This document shows, piece by piece, positions 53,608-62,483 of a DNA stretch of 64,000 bases. The stretch lies in assembly GCA_017434985.1 (NCBI GenBank), contig JAFSFY010000057.1, forward strand, positions 1 to 64,000, in the 5' to 3' direction. How positions within the stretch are numbered: position 1 is the first letter of the stretch; every line of letters begins with the position of its first letter. The translations under genes were made by a program, and so were the position numbers. This DNA comes from Clostridia bacterium. GTDB lineage: Bacteria; Bacillota; Clostridia; Oscillospirales; Acutalibacteraceae. The notes under the pieces were generated by a model. The model was not told where the DNA came from. It saw only the letters and a list, made by a program, of their open reading frames with translations, and searched no databases.

Positions 53608-54798
53608 TTATCTCGAATACTGTTGTCCCGGATGCGTTTTCACACATCCGTATATCTCCAATTCCGTTAAAACCGAAAAAATCTCTCCGAGCGGAAGTCC
53701 CGTTTTTTCAAACAGTAATTCAGCCGAAAGAGGTGCACTCGAAAGTGCATCGTACACACGACGGCAATTTTCGGACGCACCGTCGGGTAACAGTTGCAAC
53801 GTCGGCGATTCCTCTTTTAACGGCACTACGTCTTCTTGCACTTGCGGCGGTGCAATCGGTTTTCGCGGACGAGCATAAAACATTTGTTGCGCCACATCGG
53901 CCTCTTCTTCGTCCAACATATTGCCGCATCGAATTTGATATTCACTTAAAATGTGTGAGGGCGCTGCAACCAAGCAGGCACCATCACGAATGAGGTTATG
54001 GCATCCGACAGAAACCGGTGAGGTGATCGGGCCGGGAACCGCAAATACATCTTTTCCCTGATCACGGGCTAACCGCGCCGTCATCAGCGCACCGCTGCGA
54101 ACGGGCGCTTCCACCACGCACACACCCCACGACAAACCACTGATCAAACGGTTACGCACCTGAAACACCGAGCGTGTCACGGTCGTTCCGGGCGGATATT
54201 CACTGAGAAGGGCGCCGCCGTGATCCAAAATGCGCTCCCGCATATAACGATTAACAGACGGATAATCCACATCAAGCCCGCAGGCTTGTATTGCCACAGT
54301 CTTACCGCCGCCATAGAGAGCACCTTCGTGGGCGGCACGGTCAATTCCGCGTGCACCTCCGCTAACGACGGGACAACCCACCGCCGCCAAACCCGCGGCG
54401 ATGCCGCCGGCGGCTTCAATGCCGTATTCGGTGCATCTACGTGTCCCTACAACAGCAATCGCAGGCATCCGTTCAAAATCGGGCAATACACCTTTTCCGT
54501 ACAGTACCAGCGGCGGCGAAAACAACTGCTTGAGAGGTGACGGATAATCAGGACTATCCGGCGTCAAGATCCAGCCGTCTTTCAACGCACGTTCCGCCAA
54601 CTTCTTAACATTATCGAGCGACTTGTTGCACAGCGCTTCCAGCGTATCGTCCGGCATACCGATATAGCAATAATCGGCTTTGTCGGCACGGTACACATCT
54701 TCGGCCGTGGAAAAATGTTTCAACACACGCGGCGTGGTCGCCGTTCCTTGATGAATAGCAGTTTGCAACCACATCCAATACAATACTTGATCCGTCAC
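53608..54798 (-). CDS. dprA: DNA processing protein DprA
   Basis: 396 residues. The Rossmann-like DprA core has AVVGTRRCTEYG near 118, VVSGGARGIDRAAHEGAL near 145, LSEYPPGT near 198, FQVRNRLISGLSWGVCVVEA near 212 and DVFAVPGPITSP near 255. A C-terminal winged-helix region follows. It loads RecA on single-stranded DNA entering the cell; other competence genes are not in the window. The start is GTG behind GAGGA. Confidence 0.94.
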   Translation of the reverse strand: MTDQVLYWMWLQTAIHQGTATTPRVLKHFSTAEDVYRADKADYCYIGMPDDTLEALCNKSLDNVKKLAERALKDGWILTPDSPDYPSPLKQLFSPPLVLYGKGVLPDFERMPAIAVVGTRRCTEYGIEAAGGIAAGLAAVGCPVVSGGARGIDRAAHEGALYGGGKTVAIQACGLDVDYPSVNRYMRERILDHGGALLSEYPPGTTVTRSVFQVRNRLISGLSWGVCVVEAPVRSGALMTARLARDQGKDVFAVPGPITSPVSVGCHNLIRDGACLVAAPSHILSEYQIRCGNMLDEEEADVAQQMFYARPRKPIAPPQVQEDVVPLKEESPTLQLLPDGASENCRRVYDALSSAPLSAELLFEKTGLPLGEIFSVLTELEIYGCVKTHPGQQYSR

Positions 54799-54802
54799 AG
54801 CG

Positions 54803-55585
54803 TTATCCTCTCATCATTTCCCAAAACACAATACCGGCTGCCATAGACGCGTTCAATGATTCGGCACGCCCCATCATCGGAATGGTCATCGCCAAATCAC
54901 AACATTTCACGGTTTCTTCTCTCAGCCCGTTGCCTTCGTTGCCGATCACCACGACCGTGCCTTCTCCCAATGATACTGATTGCACCGGTTGCGCGGTTTC
55001 GTCCACCACACAAGCAACCGTGGTAAAACCGTCTTGTGACAATTGCGGCAACGTCGAAGAAAAATCGCCGCACAAATACAAAGGAAGGCGAAAAACACCG
55101 CCCATACTGCCACGTAACACCTTGGGATTGTACGGATCACAACACCCGTCCGACAGAAGCAGACCGTTAAGGCCCAGCGCTTCCGCCGTACGGATCATCG
55201 CCCCCAAATTGGAGGGATCTTGAACGGCTTCCAAAGCGGCATATCGACCGTCGGGTAACAAGTGCGGCAACGCACCGTCAGGCATCAAGCAAATGCAGAA
55301 AAGGCCTTGCGGCGACTTGGTATCGCTGATGTGCAAAGCCAATGAATCCGTTATTTCATACACTGAACTCGCCGCTTCAATCACCGTTTGCACTTGAGGG
55401 GCGTACCGCTCGGCGGCAGAGGCGGTGTAAAGCAGCGTTTCGATGGTTACGTGGGAGAGTGCCGCATCTTCACACAGGCGTGCACCTTCCACCACAAAAC
55501 GACCCGTTTCGCGGCGAAATTTACCGTCCGCCGACAAGTGACGATACTGTCGAATGACGTTGTTATCACGGCTGGTAACGAACAC
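54803..55585 (-). CDS. SpoU/TrmH-family RNA 2'-O-methyltransferase
   Basis: An N-terminal substrate-binding domain (FRRETGRFVVEGARLCEDAAL) is followed by the SPOUT domain with EAVQDPSNLGAMIRTAEALGL near 118, VVIGNEGNGLREETV near 213 and IPMMGRAESLNASMAAGI near 238. It is distinct from RlmB at 18548. The target nucleotide is unknown. I take GTG at 55585, five bases after GAGGGG. First gene of the long cluster. Confidence 0.9.
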   Translation of the reverse strand: MFVTSRDNNVIRQYRHLSADGKFRRETGRFVVEGARLCEDAALSHVTIETLLYTASAAERYAPQVQTVIEAASSVYEITDSLALHISDTKSPQGLFCICLMPDGALPHLLPDGRYAALEAVQDPSNLGAMIRTAEALGLNGLLLSDGCCDPYNPKVLRGSMGGVFRLPLYLCGDFSSTLPQLSQDGFTTVACVVDETAQPVQSVSLGEGTVVVIGNEGNGLREETVKCCDLAMTIPMMGRAESLNASMAAGIVFWEMMRG

Positions 55586-55611
55586 AAACACCCCTCACTT
55601 TCGGTTACAAT

Positions 55612-55648
55612 CAACGAACAAACGCCCGCAGGCACGTGCCGGCGGGCG
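55612..55648 (-). terminator. Probable terminator after rplT
   Basis: Minus-strand stem CGCCCGC / GCGGGCG with an inner GGCAC/GTGCC palindrome, then TTTGTTCGTT. The tail is imperfect. Confidence 0.6.
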
Positions 55649-55658
55649 CAAGTACAGC

Positions 55659-56015
55659 TTAATTTAAAGCAGCTTTTGCTTTCTCTACCAAGCCGGCAAA
55701 CGCGGCGGCATCCGAGACAGCCAGTTCAGCCAGCATTTTACGGTTGAGGGTGATGTTCGCCTTCTTCAAACCGTTCATAAAGGTAGAATAGTTCATACCG
55801 TTGATTTTCGCAGCAGCGGAAATACGAGTGATCCACAAACGACGGAAATCTCTTTTGCGTTGTTTACGGCCAATGTATGCATATTGACCGGATTTCATAA
55901 CCGCTTCCTTAGCGGTACGGAACAACTTGGATTTCGCACCAAAGTAACCTTTGGCCAATTTCAGAGTCTTTTTTCTTCTTTTGCGCGTCATCATTGCGCC
56001 TTTAACACGAGCCAT
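55659..56015 (-). CDS. rplT: Ribosomal protein bL20
   Basis: 118 residues, basic, with [26 protein letters not shown]-like start and the [22 protein letters not shown] segment of bL20. bL20 is both a ribosome part and, in Firmicutes, the repressor of its own operon through an mRNA leader. Confidence 0.98.
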   Translation of the reverse strand: MARVKGAMMTRKRRKKTLKLAKGYFGAKSKLFRTAKEAVMKSGQYAYIGRKQRKRDFRRLWITRISAAAKINGMNYSTFMNGLKKANITLNRKMLAELAVSDAAAFAGLVEKAKAALN

Positions 56016-56044
56016 GTCTTATATCCTCCGTTCTGTCTTCTCGA

Positions 56045-56242
56045 TTATTTGTACGGGATCAAGCGCTTAACCTGATACACATTGGTGACATCAGCAATCG
56101 TGGTCTTGCGCAAGTTTCTTTTGCGTTTGGTGGTCTTCTTGTTCAGGATGTGCGATTTGTAGGCGTGTGCACGGACGACTTTACCGGTCTTCGTCAATTT
56201 GAAGCGTTTTTTGGCGCCGCTGTGCGTTTTGATTTTAGGCAT
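56045..56242 (-). CDS. rpmI: Ribosomal protein bL35
   Basis: 65 residues, [22 protein letters not shown] at the N-terminus and the [11 protein letters not shown] segment, standard bL35. Middle gene of infC-rpmI-rplT, 27 bases after infC and 29 before rplT. Confidence 0.98.
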   Translation of the reverse strand: MPKIKTHSGAKKRFKLTKTGKVVRAHAYKSHILNKKTTKRKRNLRKTTIADVTNVYQVKRLIPYK

Positions 56243-56269
56243 AACAGTTATCCTCCTTAAAATTATCCG

Positions 56270-56788
56270 TTATTTTGCAGACTTCGGGGCCAGGAACATT
56301 AACATATTCCGACCTTCCATCTTTGCAGGTTTTTCTACACTTCCCCATTCGGCACAAGTCTCGGCAAAGCGTTTCATGGTGTCCAACCCGATTTCGGGAT
56401 GACCCATTTCGCGGCCACGGAAGCGAATGGAAACTTTGACCTTATTGCCGTCTTGCAAAAAGCGTGCGGCGTGTTTGGCCTTGGTGTTGAAATCCGCCAC
56501 GTCAATATTGAGCGACAACCGAATTTCTTTGGTTTCCACCAACCGTTGATTTTTGCGAGCCTCTTTTTCGCGCTTGGCTTGTTCGAACCGATATTTGCCG
56601 TAATCCATAATGCGGCAAACCGGCGGCGTAGCAGCGGGCGCGATCTTAACCAGATCGTATCCTTGTTCGTCGGCAATCGCTTGCGCTTCTTTCGCAGACA
56701 TCACACCAAGTTGTGCGCCGTCTGCACCGATAACACGAATCTCACTGTCGCAAATCTGTTCGTTGATCTGCAATTCTTTCGTTGCGAT
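56270..56788 (-). CDS. infC: Translation initiation factor IF-3, probable AUC start
   Basis: IF-3 with N and C domains: ELQINEQICDSEIRVIGADGAQLGVMS at the start, the VCRIMDYGKYRFEQ linker motif near 65, and the C-domain VSIRFRGREMGHPEIG near 120. There is no ATG or GTG at the right place. GTGGAGG is followed nine bases later by ATC at 56788, in frame with ATKELQINE, which aligns with MISKDFIINE of Bacillus IF-3 at its AUU start. Non-standard starts are a known feature of infC because IF-3 rejects them. The ATG further upstream lies in the leader terminator. Confidence 0.93.
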   Translation of the reverse strand: MATKELQINEQICDSEIRVIGADGAQLGVMSAKEAQAIADEQGYDLVKIAPAATPPVCRIMDYGKYRFEQAKREKEARKNQRLVETKEIRLSLNIDVADFNTKAKHAARFLQDGNKVKVSIRFRGREMGHPEIGLDTMKRFAETCAEWGSVEKPAKMEGRNMLMFLAPKSAK

Positions 56789-56815
56789 GGGTAAGCACCT
56801 CCACCTGTTTTTGCA

Positions 56816-56846
56816 TAAAAAACGCGGGCACAAACGTGCCCGCGTG
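56816..56846 (-). terminator. Attenuator terminator of the infC leader
   Basis: Minus-strand CGCGGGCAC, four bases, GTGCCCGCG, then TTTTTT. A nine-pair GC-rich stem just upstream of infC; its place in the leader marks it as regulatory. Confidence 0.88.
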
Positions 56847-56946
56847 ACAAAACAATCCCTTTTTACCGAGAGAGTTATCCACTATTGACCTGTCGAGAAC
56901 GAGATCTGCAGGTGAGAACGGGCAACGTTCTGCTTTGTTTTTCTAC
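56847..56946 (-). ncRNA. L20-type ribosomal protein leader
   Basis: The leader between promoter and terminator contains CACCTGC ... GACAGGTCAATAG (56913-56881), which matches the core I know from the L20 leader of Firmicutes, a mimic of the bL20 site on 23S rRNA. It lies in front of infC-rpmI-rplT, the operon that this leader controls in Bacillus. bL20 binding is expected to favour the terminator. Confidence 0.72.
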
Positions 56947-56952
56947 CCAAAT

Positions 56953-56981
56953 ACTATACCAACATTTTTGTCAAATGTCAA
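56953..56981 (-). promoter_or_regulatory. Sigma-A promoter of the infC operon
   Basis: Minus-strand TTGACA (56981-56976), 17-base spacer, TATAGT (56958-56953), 20 bases below the pfkA end. Confidence 0.88.
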
Positions 56982-57000
56982 TACCTAATTTAAAATTTTC

Positions 57001-57969
57001 TCAAATGGAAATTTCGTGAGCAACGCGATACAACTCGCTGTCAAACGATTTTTTCATTTTGAGTGCTTCCTCAATGTCAAAATCGGTGATGCGATCTTGC
57101 TGGATGGTCACCACACGCTTGCTCTTACCGGAAAGCAACAGCTCCACCGCGTAATTACCCATACGGCTGGCAAGCACACGGTCATACACCGTCGGGTTAC
57201 CGCCGCGTTGCACGTGGCCGAGAATGGTCGCGCGGGATTCCACACCCGTTTCCTCCTCAATACGTTTGGCAAGCTCTTCCACACGGCCGATACCTTCCGC
57301 CACGATGATGATAAAGTGTTTTTTGCCGGTGGCGGCCGTTTTCTTCATACGGTCAATAATATCGCGCTCAAAATCGTACGGCACTTCGGGAACCAAAATC
57401 GTGGTAGCACCAACCGCAATACCCACATTGAGAGCCAAATAACCCGCGTGTCGGCCCATCACTTCTACGACCGAGCAACGGTCGTGAGATTCGGACGTGT
57501 CACGCAAACGGTCGATCATCTCCATACATGTATTCAGTGCCGTATCATACCCGATGGTATGCTCACAACAAGAAATATCATTATCGATCGTACCGGGAAT
57601 GCCGATACACGGCACACCGCGACGGCACAAATCTTGTGCACCGCGGAACGAACCGTCACCGCCGATGACGACCAAACCGTCAATACCAAGCTTTTTGCAG
57701 GTGTCGACCGCTTTATTCATACCTTCTTCGGTACAAAATTCGGGACTGCGCGCACTGTAAAGCGCCGTACCGCCGCGATGAATGATATCCGACACACTGC
57801 GGAGATTCATCTCTTTTACGTCACCGTTAATCAGGCCGTTGTAACCGCGATATACCGCATACACGTCCACGCCGCGGCCGAGTGCCGTACGAACCACCGC
57901 ACGAACAGCCGCGTTCATACCCGGTGCATCGCCACCGCTGGTCAAAACTGCAATCTTCTTAATCGCCAT
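57001..57969 (-). CDS. pfkA: 6-phosphofructokinase
   Basis: ATP-dependent PFK of glycolysis. AVLTSGGDAPGMNAAVRA at the N-terminus, GGDGSFRGA near 100 for ATP-Mg and GIPGTIDNDISCCEHTIGYDTAL near 120 with catalytic Asp, then VEVMGRHAGYLAL and GHVQRGGNPT. 322 residues. The ATG at 57969 (MAIKKIAV) is better spaced from GAGGG than the ATG three codons above. It follows dnaE as in many Firmicutes. Confidence 0.96.
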   Translation of the reverse strand: MAIKKIAVLTSGGDAPGMNAAVRAVVRTALGRGVDVYAVYRGYNGLINGDVKEMNLRSVSDIIHRGGTALYSARSPEFCTEEGMNKAVDTCKKLGIDGLVVIGGDGSFRGAQDLCRRGVPCIGIPGTIDNDISCCEHTIGYDTALNTCMEMIDRLRDTSESHDRCSVVEVMGRHAGYLALNVGIAVGATTILVPEVPYDFERDIIDRMKKTAATGKKHFIIIVAEGIGRVEELAKRIEEETGVESRATILGHVQRGGNPTVYDRVLASRMGNYAVELLLSGKSKRVVTIQQDRITDFDIEEALKMKKSFDSELYRVAHEISI

Positions 57970-58081
57970 AATTGCCATTCCCTCTTCAATTCAATGTCGT
58001 TACCAATTATATACATCCCCGTTTCAAATGGCAAGGAAGAAAGTGCCAAAATTCGCCTCATTTTCGATATTCGCAACTTTT

Positions 58082-61000
58082 CTACCAAACCTTTGCAACA
58101 TTTGTATCACCCAAGGCGCGTTGCAATTCTTCAATCATAACGGCTTCCGGCGTGACCCATAAATCGGTCGGCACACGCATCAATTTTCCGCTGTCGTTCA
58201 AGCGCAGATACACCGGTGTTTGCCCCTCGAAAACACGCAGTATTTTTTGTGCGCGCTTCCATTCTTGACTTTCCAACGAGGGCAACCGCAAATAGAGTCC
58301 CGGGTTAGCAACGGGTTTGGCAGGTGTCTTCGGTGCGGGAACACTGTCGGGTGAAGGCGCCGCTTCAACGGCGCTGACCAGCACTGTCGGCGCTTCCTCC
58401 TCTTTCGCGTTGATCTTGCCGCGCACAACAACGACTTGTCCCGCACGAAGCAACGATTTCACCTGGTCAAGCATACGCGAAAATACGATCAATTCCAACG
58501 AGGCATACATATCTTCTAACATCACGTACGCCATCTGGGTATTGTTGCGGGTGGATTTCACCTGTACTTTATCTATCATACCCAAAAGCGTGACCGTTTG
58601 TCCGTCCACGTAATCACTTTTTTCAGAAGACGGATCTGCCAATGCGGTAATAATCGCATCAATGCGGTCCGCACCAATATGCTCATGCAACCGCGTGTAC
58701 GGTTTCATGGGGTTGCCGGTGAGATACAGACCGGATACCTCTTTTTCCATAGCCAACAATTCAGCGTACGGAAATTCCGCCACCTGCGGCAAAAACGGTG
58801 TTGATTCCGATGCGGCATCGTTGTCGCTGAAGAAATCAAGTTGCCCCTCAACGTTGCGGCGGTTCACCGTTTCCAAATTATCCATCACAAACGGTAACGA
58901 CTCGAGCATTTGACGACGATTGGCATCCAATCCATCTAACGCACCGCAACGGATCAAGCTCTCAAGCGCACGGCGATTAAAATCGCGTCGTTTGCTCATT
59001 CGCTCACAGAAAGAGTAAAAACCGGTAAAGGCGCCTCCCTCTTTCCGCTCGGCAACCAGCTCTGTAATCAGACCGCGTCCTAAATTTTTCACTGCCAACA
59101 AGCCAAAACGAATATGATCGCCCGCGACGGTAAAGGCGGCGGTACTCTCGTTGACAGAGGGCGGCAACACACGGATGCGCAACCGCTCACACTCGCCGAT
59201 ATATCCGGCAATCTTGCCGCTGTCCAACACACTGGTCAACAGCGCTGCCATATATTCTTTTGGATAAAAGGCTTTCAAATATGCCGTTTGATAGGCAACC
59301 AAGGCATACGCCGCCGCGTGCGACTTGTTAAACGCATACGACGCAAAGGAAGCCATTTCTTCAAAGATCTGTCGACCGATGGCTTCGCTCACCCCGCGAC
59401 GCACGCAACCTTCCACCACTACACGACCGTTTTCGTCAGTAAGTCCGTGTAAAAAGATTTCGCGTTCTTGCTGCATCACGTCGTGCTTTTTCTTGGACAT
59501 CGCACGGCGCACCAAATCGGCACGGCCGAGCGAATAGCCGCCGAGTTCGCGGAAAATCTGCATCACTTGTTCTTGATACACGATACAGCCGTAGGTAACT
59601 TCCAAAATCGGGCGCAACCGCTCGTGCAGGTAGGTGACTTTTTCGGGGTGATGTCGATTTTCGATATAACGCGGAATGGAATCCATCGGGCCGGGACGAA
59701 ACAGCGAGATAACCGCAATCAGATCCTCGAAGCAATCGGGTTTCAACTGCGAGAGAACCCGCTTCATTCCCGCCGACTCAAACTGAAATACGCCGTCACT
59801 GTTGCCTTGCGACAACATTTTGTAGACCGGTGCCGCATCCAATGGGATATTTTTGATGTCGAACGCCGCATCTTTTTCCCGACGAATCATTTTCTCGGCA
59901 TCGTGAATAATGGTCAGGTTGCGCAACCCCAGAAAGTCCATCTTCAGGAGTCCCAATTCCTCAAGCAGGGTCATTGTATACTGTGTAGCCACCAGATCGC
60001 CGTTGACACACAGGGGGACGTATTCCGACACCGGTTTTGCCGTAATGACCACACCGGCGGCGTGGGTGGACGCGTGTCGCGGCATCCCCTCGACTTTTTT
60101 CGCCATATCGATCAAACGGTGAACCTGTTCGTCGTTTTGATATAACTCTCGTAAATCCTTGGATTGTTTGAGCGCTTTTTCAAGCGTCATATTGATCTCC
60201 CACGGCACCTTTTTCGCCACCGTGTCACCAATTGCATAGGAAAGTCCCAAAGCGCGCGCCACGTCGCGTATGGCGGCCCGGGCGGCCAACGTACCGAAGG
60301 TAACGATCTGCGCCACGTGATCTTCGCCGTATTTGCGAATCACGTAGTCGATCACCTCTTGGCGCCGCTCGTTGCAAAAGTCAATATCAAAGTCGGGCAT
60401 ACTGACCCGTTCGGGATTCAAAAAACGTTCAAACAACAAGTTGTATTTGATGGGATCAATGCCCGTAATACCGATACAATACGCGCACAAACTACCCGCA
60501 CCGGAACCACGCCCGGGACCGACGGGGATGCCTTGACCTTTCGCATATTGGATAAAATCGTTGACAATGAGGTAGTAATCCACGTACCCCATGTCACGAA
60601 TGGTTTTCAGCTCATATTCCAAACGCTCCACGATCGCGCGTTCGGGAGAAACGCCGTAATGGCGATGCAAGCCGTCATAACATTGCGCACGAAAATAAGC
60701 ATAGCTGTCGCCGCCGGGGGCTTCAAAATGTGGCAATTTGGTTTTGCCGAACTCCAACTCCACCCGACAACGCGCGGCGATCTTCGCCGTGTTTTCCACC
60801 GCTTCTCGCGGGAACAGTTGCAACATTTCCTTTTCGGATTTGAGATAAAACTCCTCCGTTTCAAACGCAATGGGGTTGGGCTCGTCCACCGTTGTGTTGG
60901 TTTGAATGCACAAAAGCACTTTTTGCATCTGTGCATCGTCACGCGTCAAATAATGCGCGTCGTTGGTACACACGAGTTCGATCCCCGTTTCGCGCGATAA

Positions 61001-61573
61001 GCGCATCAATCCGCGATTGACCTGCGCTTGCTCTGCCAACCCGTGATCTTGCAATTCCAAAAAGAAGTTACCGTCGCCGAAAAGGCGCTGATAATACAGT
61101 GCCGTCTGTTTGGCTTTTTCATAATTATCGTTGCGTAACGCATCGGGAATTTCTCCCGCCAAGCACGCCGAAAGCGCAATTAACCCTTCGTGGTGTTTCT
61201 CCAACAATTCCCGATCGACACGCGGTTTCCCGTAAAAGCCGTCGGTCCACGCCGCCGACACGAGTCGCACCAAATTGGCGTATCCTATCTCATTCTCGCA
61301 AAGCAACACCAAATGATGATGCTCGTTGTCAATACCGTGTTGTTTGTCGTGACGGGTACGAGCAGCCACGTACACTTCGCACCCCAGAATCGGCTGAATT
61401 CCTTCGCGTTTGGCGGCTTTATAAAATTCCGCAATGCCGTACATCACGCCGTGATCGGTCACAGCGACCGCCGTTTGACCCAATTCGCGCACACGCGAAA
61501 TCAGCCCGTTCAGACGGCAAGCGCCGTCGAGCAGGCTGTACTCACTATGCACGTGGAGATGAACAAAGGCCAT
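58082..61573 (-). CDS. dnaE: DNA polymerase III subunit alpha
   Basis: 1163 residues. PHP domain at the N-terminus (FVHLHVHSEYSLLDGA), polymerase core with SMPDFDIDFCNERRQEVIDYV near 395 holding two catalytic Asp, VEVTYGCIVYQEQVMQI near 660, tandem helix-hairpin-helix and an OB-fold region (VTLLGMIDKVQVKSTRNNTQMAYVMLED) near 1000. This is DnaE-type, not PolC. AAGGAG before the ATG. It follows whiA by 12 bases. Confidence 0.96.
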   Translation of the reverse strand: MAFVHLHVHSEYSLLDGACRLNGLISRVRELGQTAVAVTDHGVMYGIAEFYKAAKREGIQPILGCEVYVAARTRHDKQHGIDNEHHHLVLLCENEIGYANLVRLVSAAWTDGFYGKPRVDRELLEKHHEGLIALSACLAGEIPDALRNDNYEKAKQTALYYQRLFGDGNFFLELQDHGLAEQAQVNRGLMRLSRETGIELVCTNDAHYLTRDDAQMQKVLLCIQTNTTVDEPNPIAFETEEFYLKSEKEMLQLFPREAVENTAKIAARCRVELEFGKTKLPHFEAPGGDSYAYFRAQCYDGLHRHYGVSPERAIVERLEYELKTIRDMGYVDYYLIVNDFIQYAKGQGIPVGPGRGSGAGSLCAYCIGITGIDPIKYNLLFERFLNPERVSMPDFDIDFCNERRQEVIDYVIRKYGEDHVAQIVTFGTLAARAAIRDVARALGLSYAIGDTVAKKVPWEINMTLEKALKQSKDLRELYQNDEQVHRLIDMAKKVEGMPRHASTHAAGVVITAKPVSEYVPLCVNGDLVATQYTMTLLEELGLLKMDFLGLRNLTIIHDAEKMIRREKDAAFDIKNIPLDAAPVYKMLSQGNSDGVFQFESAGMKRVLSQLKPDCFEDLIAVISLFRPGPMDSIPRYIENRHHPEKVTYLHERLRPILEVTYGCIVYQEQVMQIFRELGGYSLGRADLVRRAMSKKKHDVMQQEREIFLHGLTDENGRVVVEGCVRRGVSEAIGRQIFEEMASFASYAFNKSHAAAYALVAYQTAYLKAFYPKEYMAALLTSVLDSGKIAGYIGECERLRIRVLPPSVNESTAAFTVAGDHIRFGLLAVKNLGRGLITELVAERKEGGAFTGFYSFCERMSKRRDFNRRALESLIRCGALDGLDANRRQMLESLPFVMDNLETVNRRNVEGQLDFFSDNDAASESTPFLPQVAEFPYAELLAMEKEVSGLYLTGNPMKPYTRLHEHIGADRIDAIITALADPSSEKSDYVDGQTVTLLGMIDKVQVKSTRNNTQMAYVMLEDMYASLELIVFSRMLDQVKSLLRAGQVVVVRGKINAKEEEAPTVLVSAVEAAPSPDSVPAPKTPAKPVANPGLYLRLPSLESQEWKRAQKILRVFEGQTPVYLRLNDSGKLMRVPTDLWVTPEAVMIEELQRALGDTNVAKVW

Positions 61574-61585
61574 ACCGCGTCTCCT

Positions 61586-62473
61586 TTATAAATTTTCGGC
61601 AAACTCCATAATACGGCGCAGCCGATGATTGACCCCCGAACGACTGATCGGCGGTTCCAAATTCTCACCCAATTCACGCAAAGAATATTCGGGATTTTCC
61701 AGACGCAGCCGACACAGATCGCGAAGTTCCTGCGGCAACGCTTCAATCCCCACGGTACTTTCAATGCGGCGTACCGCTTCGGTTTGCAACAGCGAAGCGG
61801 CCACCGTCTTGTCAATATTGGCACTTTCGCAATTCGCCACACGATTGGCGTTGTTGCGAATATCTTTGATCATTTTGATGTTCATCAGTTCCAGCGAAGC
61901 AGACATCGCCCCCATCATCGTCAAGCAATCCTCGATCTGTTCACTTTCCTTGAAGTAGATCACGTAGTTCCCCTTGCGTTTGACGCATTTCGGAAGCAAC
62001 CCGACCTCCCCCATCAACGTCATCAAGTCGTGACTGAGGTTATAATACGGAACAGAAAATTCCAAGTGATAATCCACCTGTGGATTGGTGATAGCGCCAC
62101 ACACCAAAAAGGCACCGCGCAAATAGGCATAAACACATTGTTCACAATCCAAATTGGCACGATTCAAGCGCACGCCCACTTCTTTTCCGTGACCGAAACG
62201 CGACAGGATCTTCGACACGTTTGTCTGCTCAGCCGTGACGGTATGCAAACCCGCTTTATCCGAAAACGCCGTGTTCATCGCAACGCCGCACACATGCTCG
62301 GCAAGCTGTACGTAGCGCTTGGCGACGAGAGAATTTTCCGTTTGCAAGGATACACCGCTCGCCGAAAACAGGCGGCCGCATTCCAACATACCGTACGCCT
62401 GTGCAAGGTCGCAACACGACCGTTCGTTTTCAATAGCAGCCAATTCCGCTTTAATATCCGAGGAAAAGGACAT
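61586..62473 (-). CDS. whiA: WhiA-type DNA-binding regulator
   Basis: 295 residues: a LAGLIDADG-like N-terminal domain (SCCDLAQAYGMLECGR, YLRGAFLVCGAITNP near 115) and a C-terminal helix-turn-helix (ELRDLCRLRLENPEYSLRELGENLEPPISRSGVNHRLRRI). WhiA influences division and growth in Firmicutes. The rapZ and yvcK genes that normally lie between murB and whiA are absent here. Confidence 0.95.
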   Translation of the reverse strand: MSFSSDIKAELAAIENERSCCDLAQAYGMLECGRLFSASGVSLQTENSLVAKRYVQLAEHVCGVAMNTAFSDKAGLHTVTAEQTNVSKILSRFGHGKEVGVRLNRANLDCEQCVYAYLRGAFLVCGAITNPQVDYHLEFSVPYYNLSHDLMTLMGEVGLLPKCVKRKGNYVIYFKESEQIEDCLTMMGAMSASLELMNIKMIKDIRNNANRVANCESANIDKTVAASLLQTEAVRRIESTVGIEALPQELRDLCRLRLENPEYSLRELGENLEPPISRSGVNHRLRRIMEFAENL

Positions 62474-62483
62474 ACGCCCAACC

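Noticed and set aside
55612-55648. An attachment or inversion site at the GC-rich palindrome
   Set aside because: Position right after rplT and the T-rich flank fit a terminator better, and no integrase lies near.
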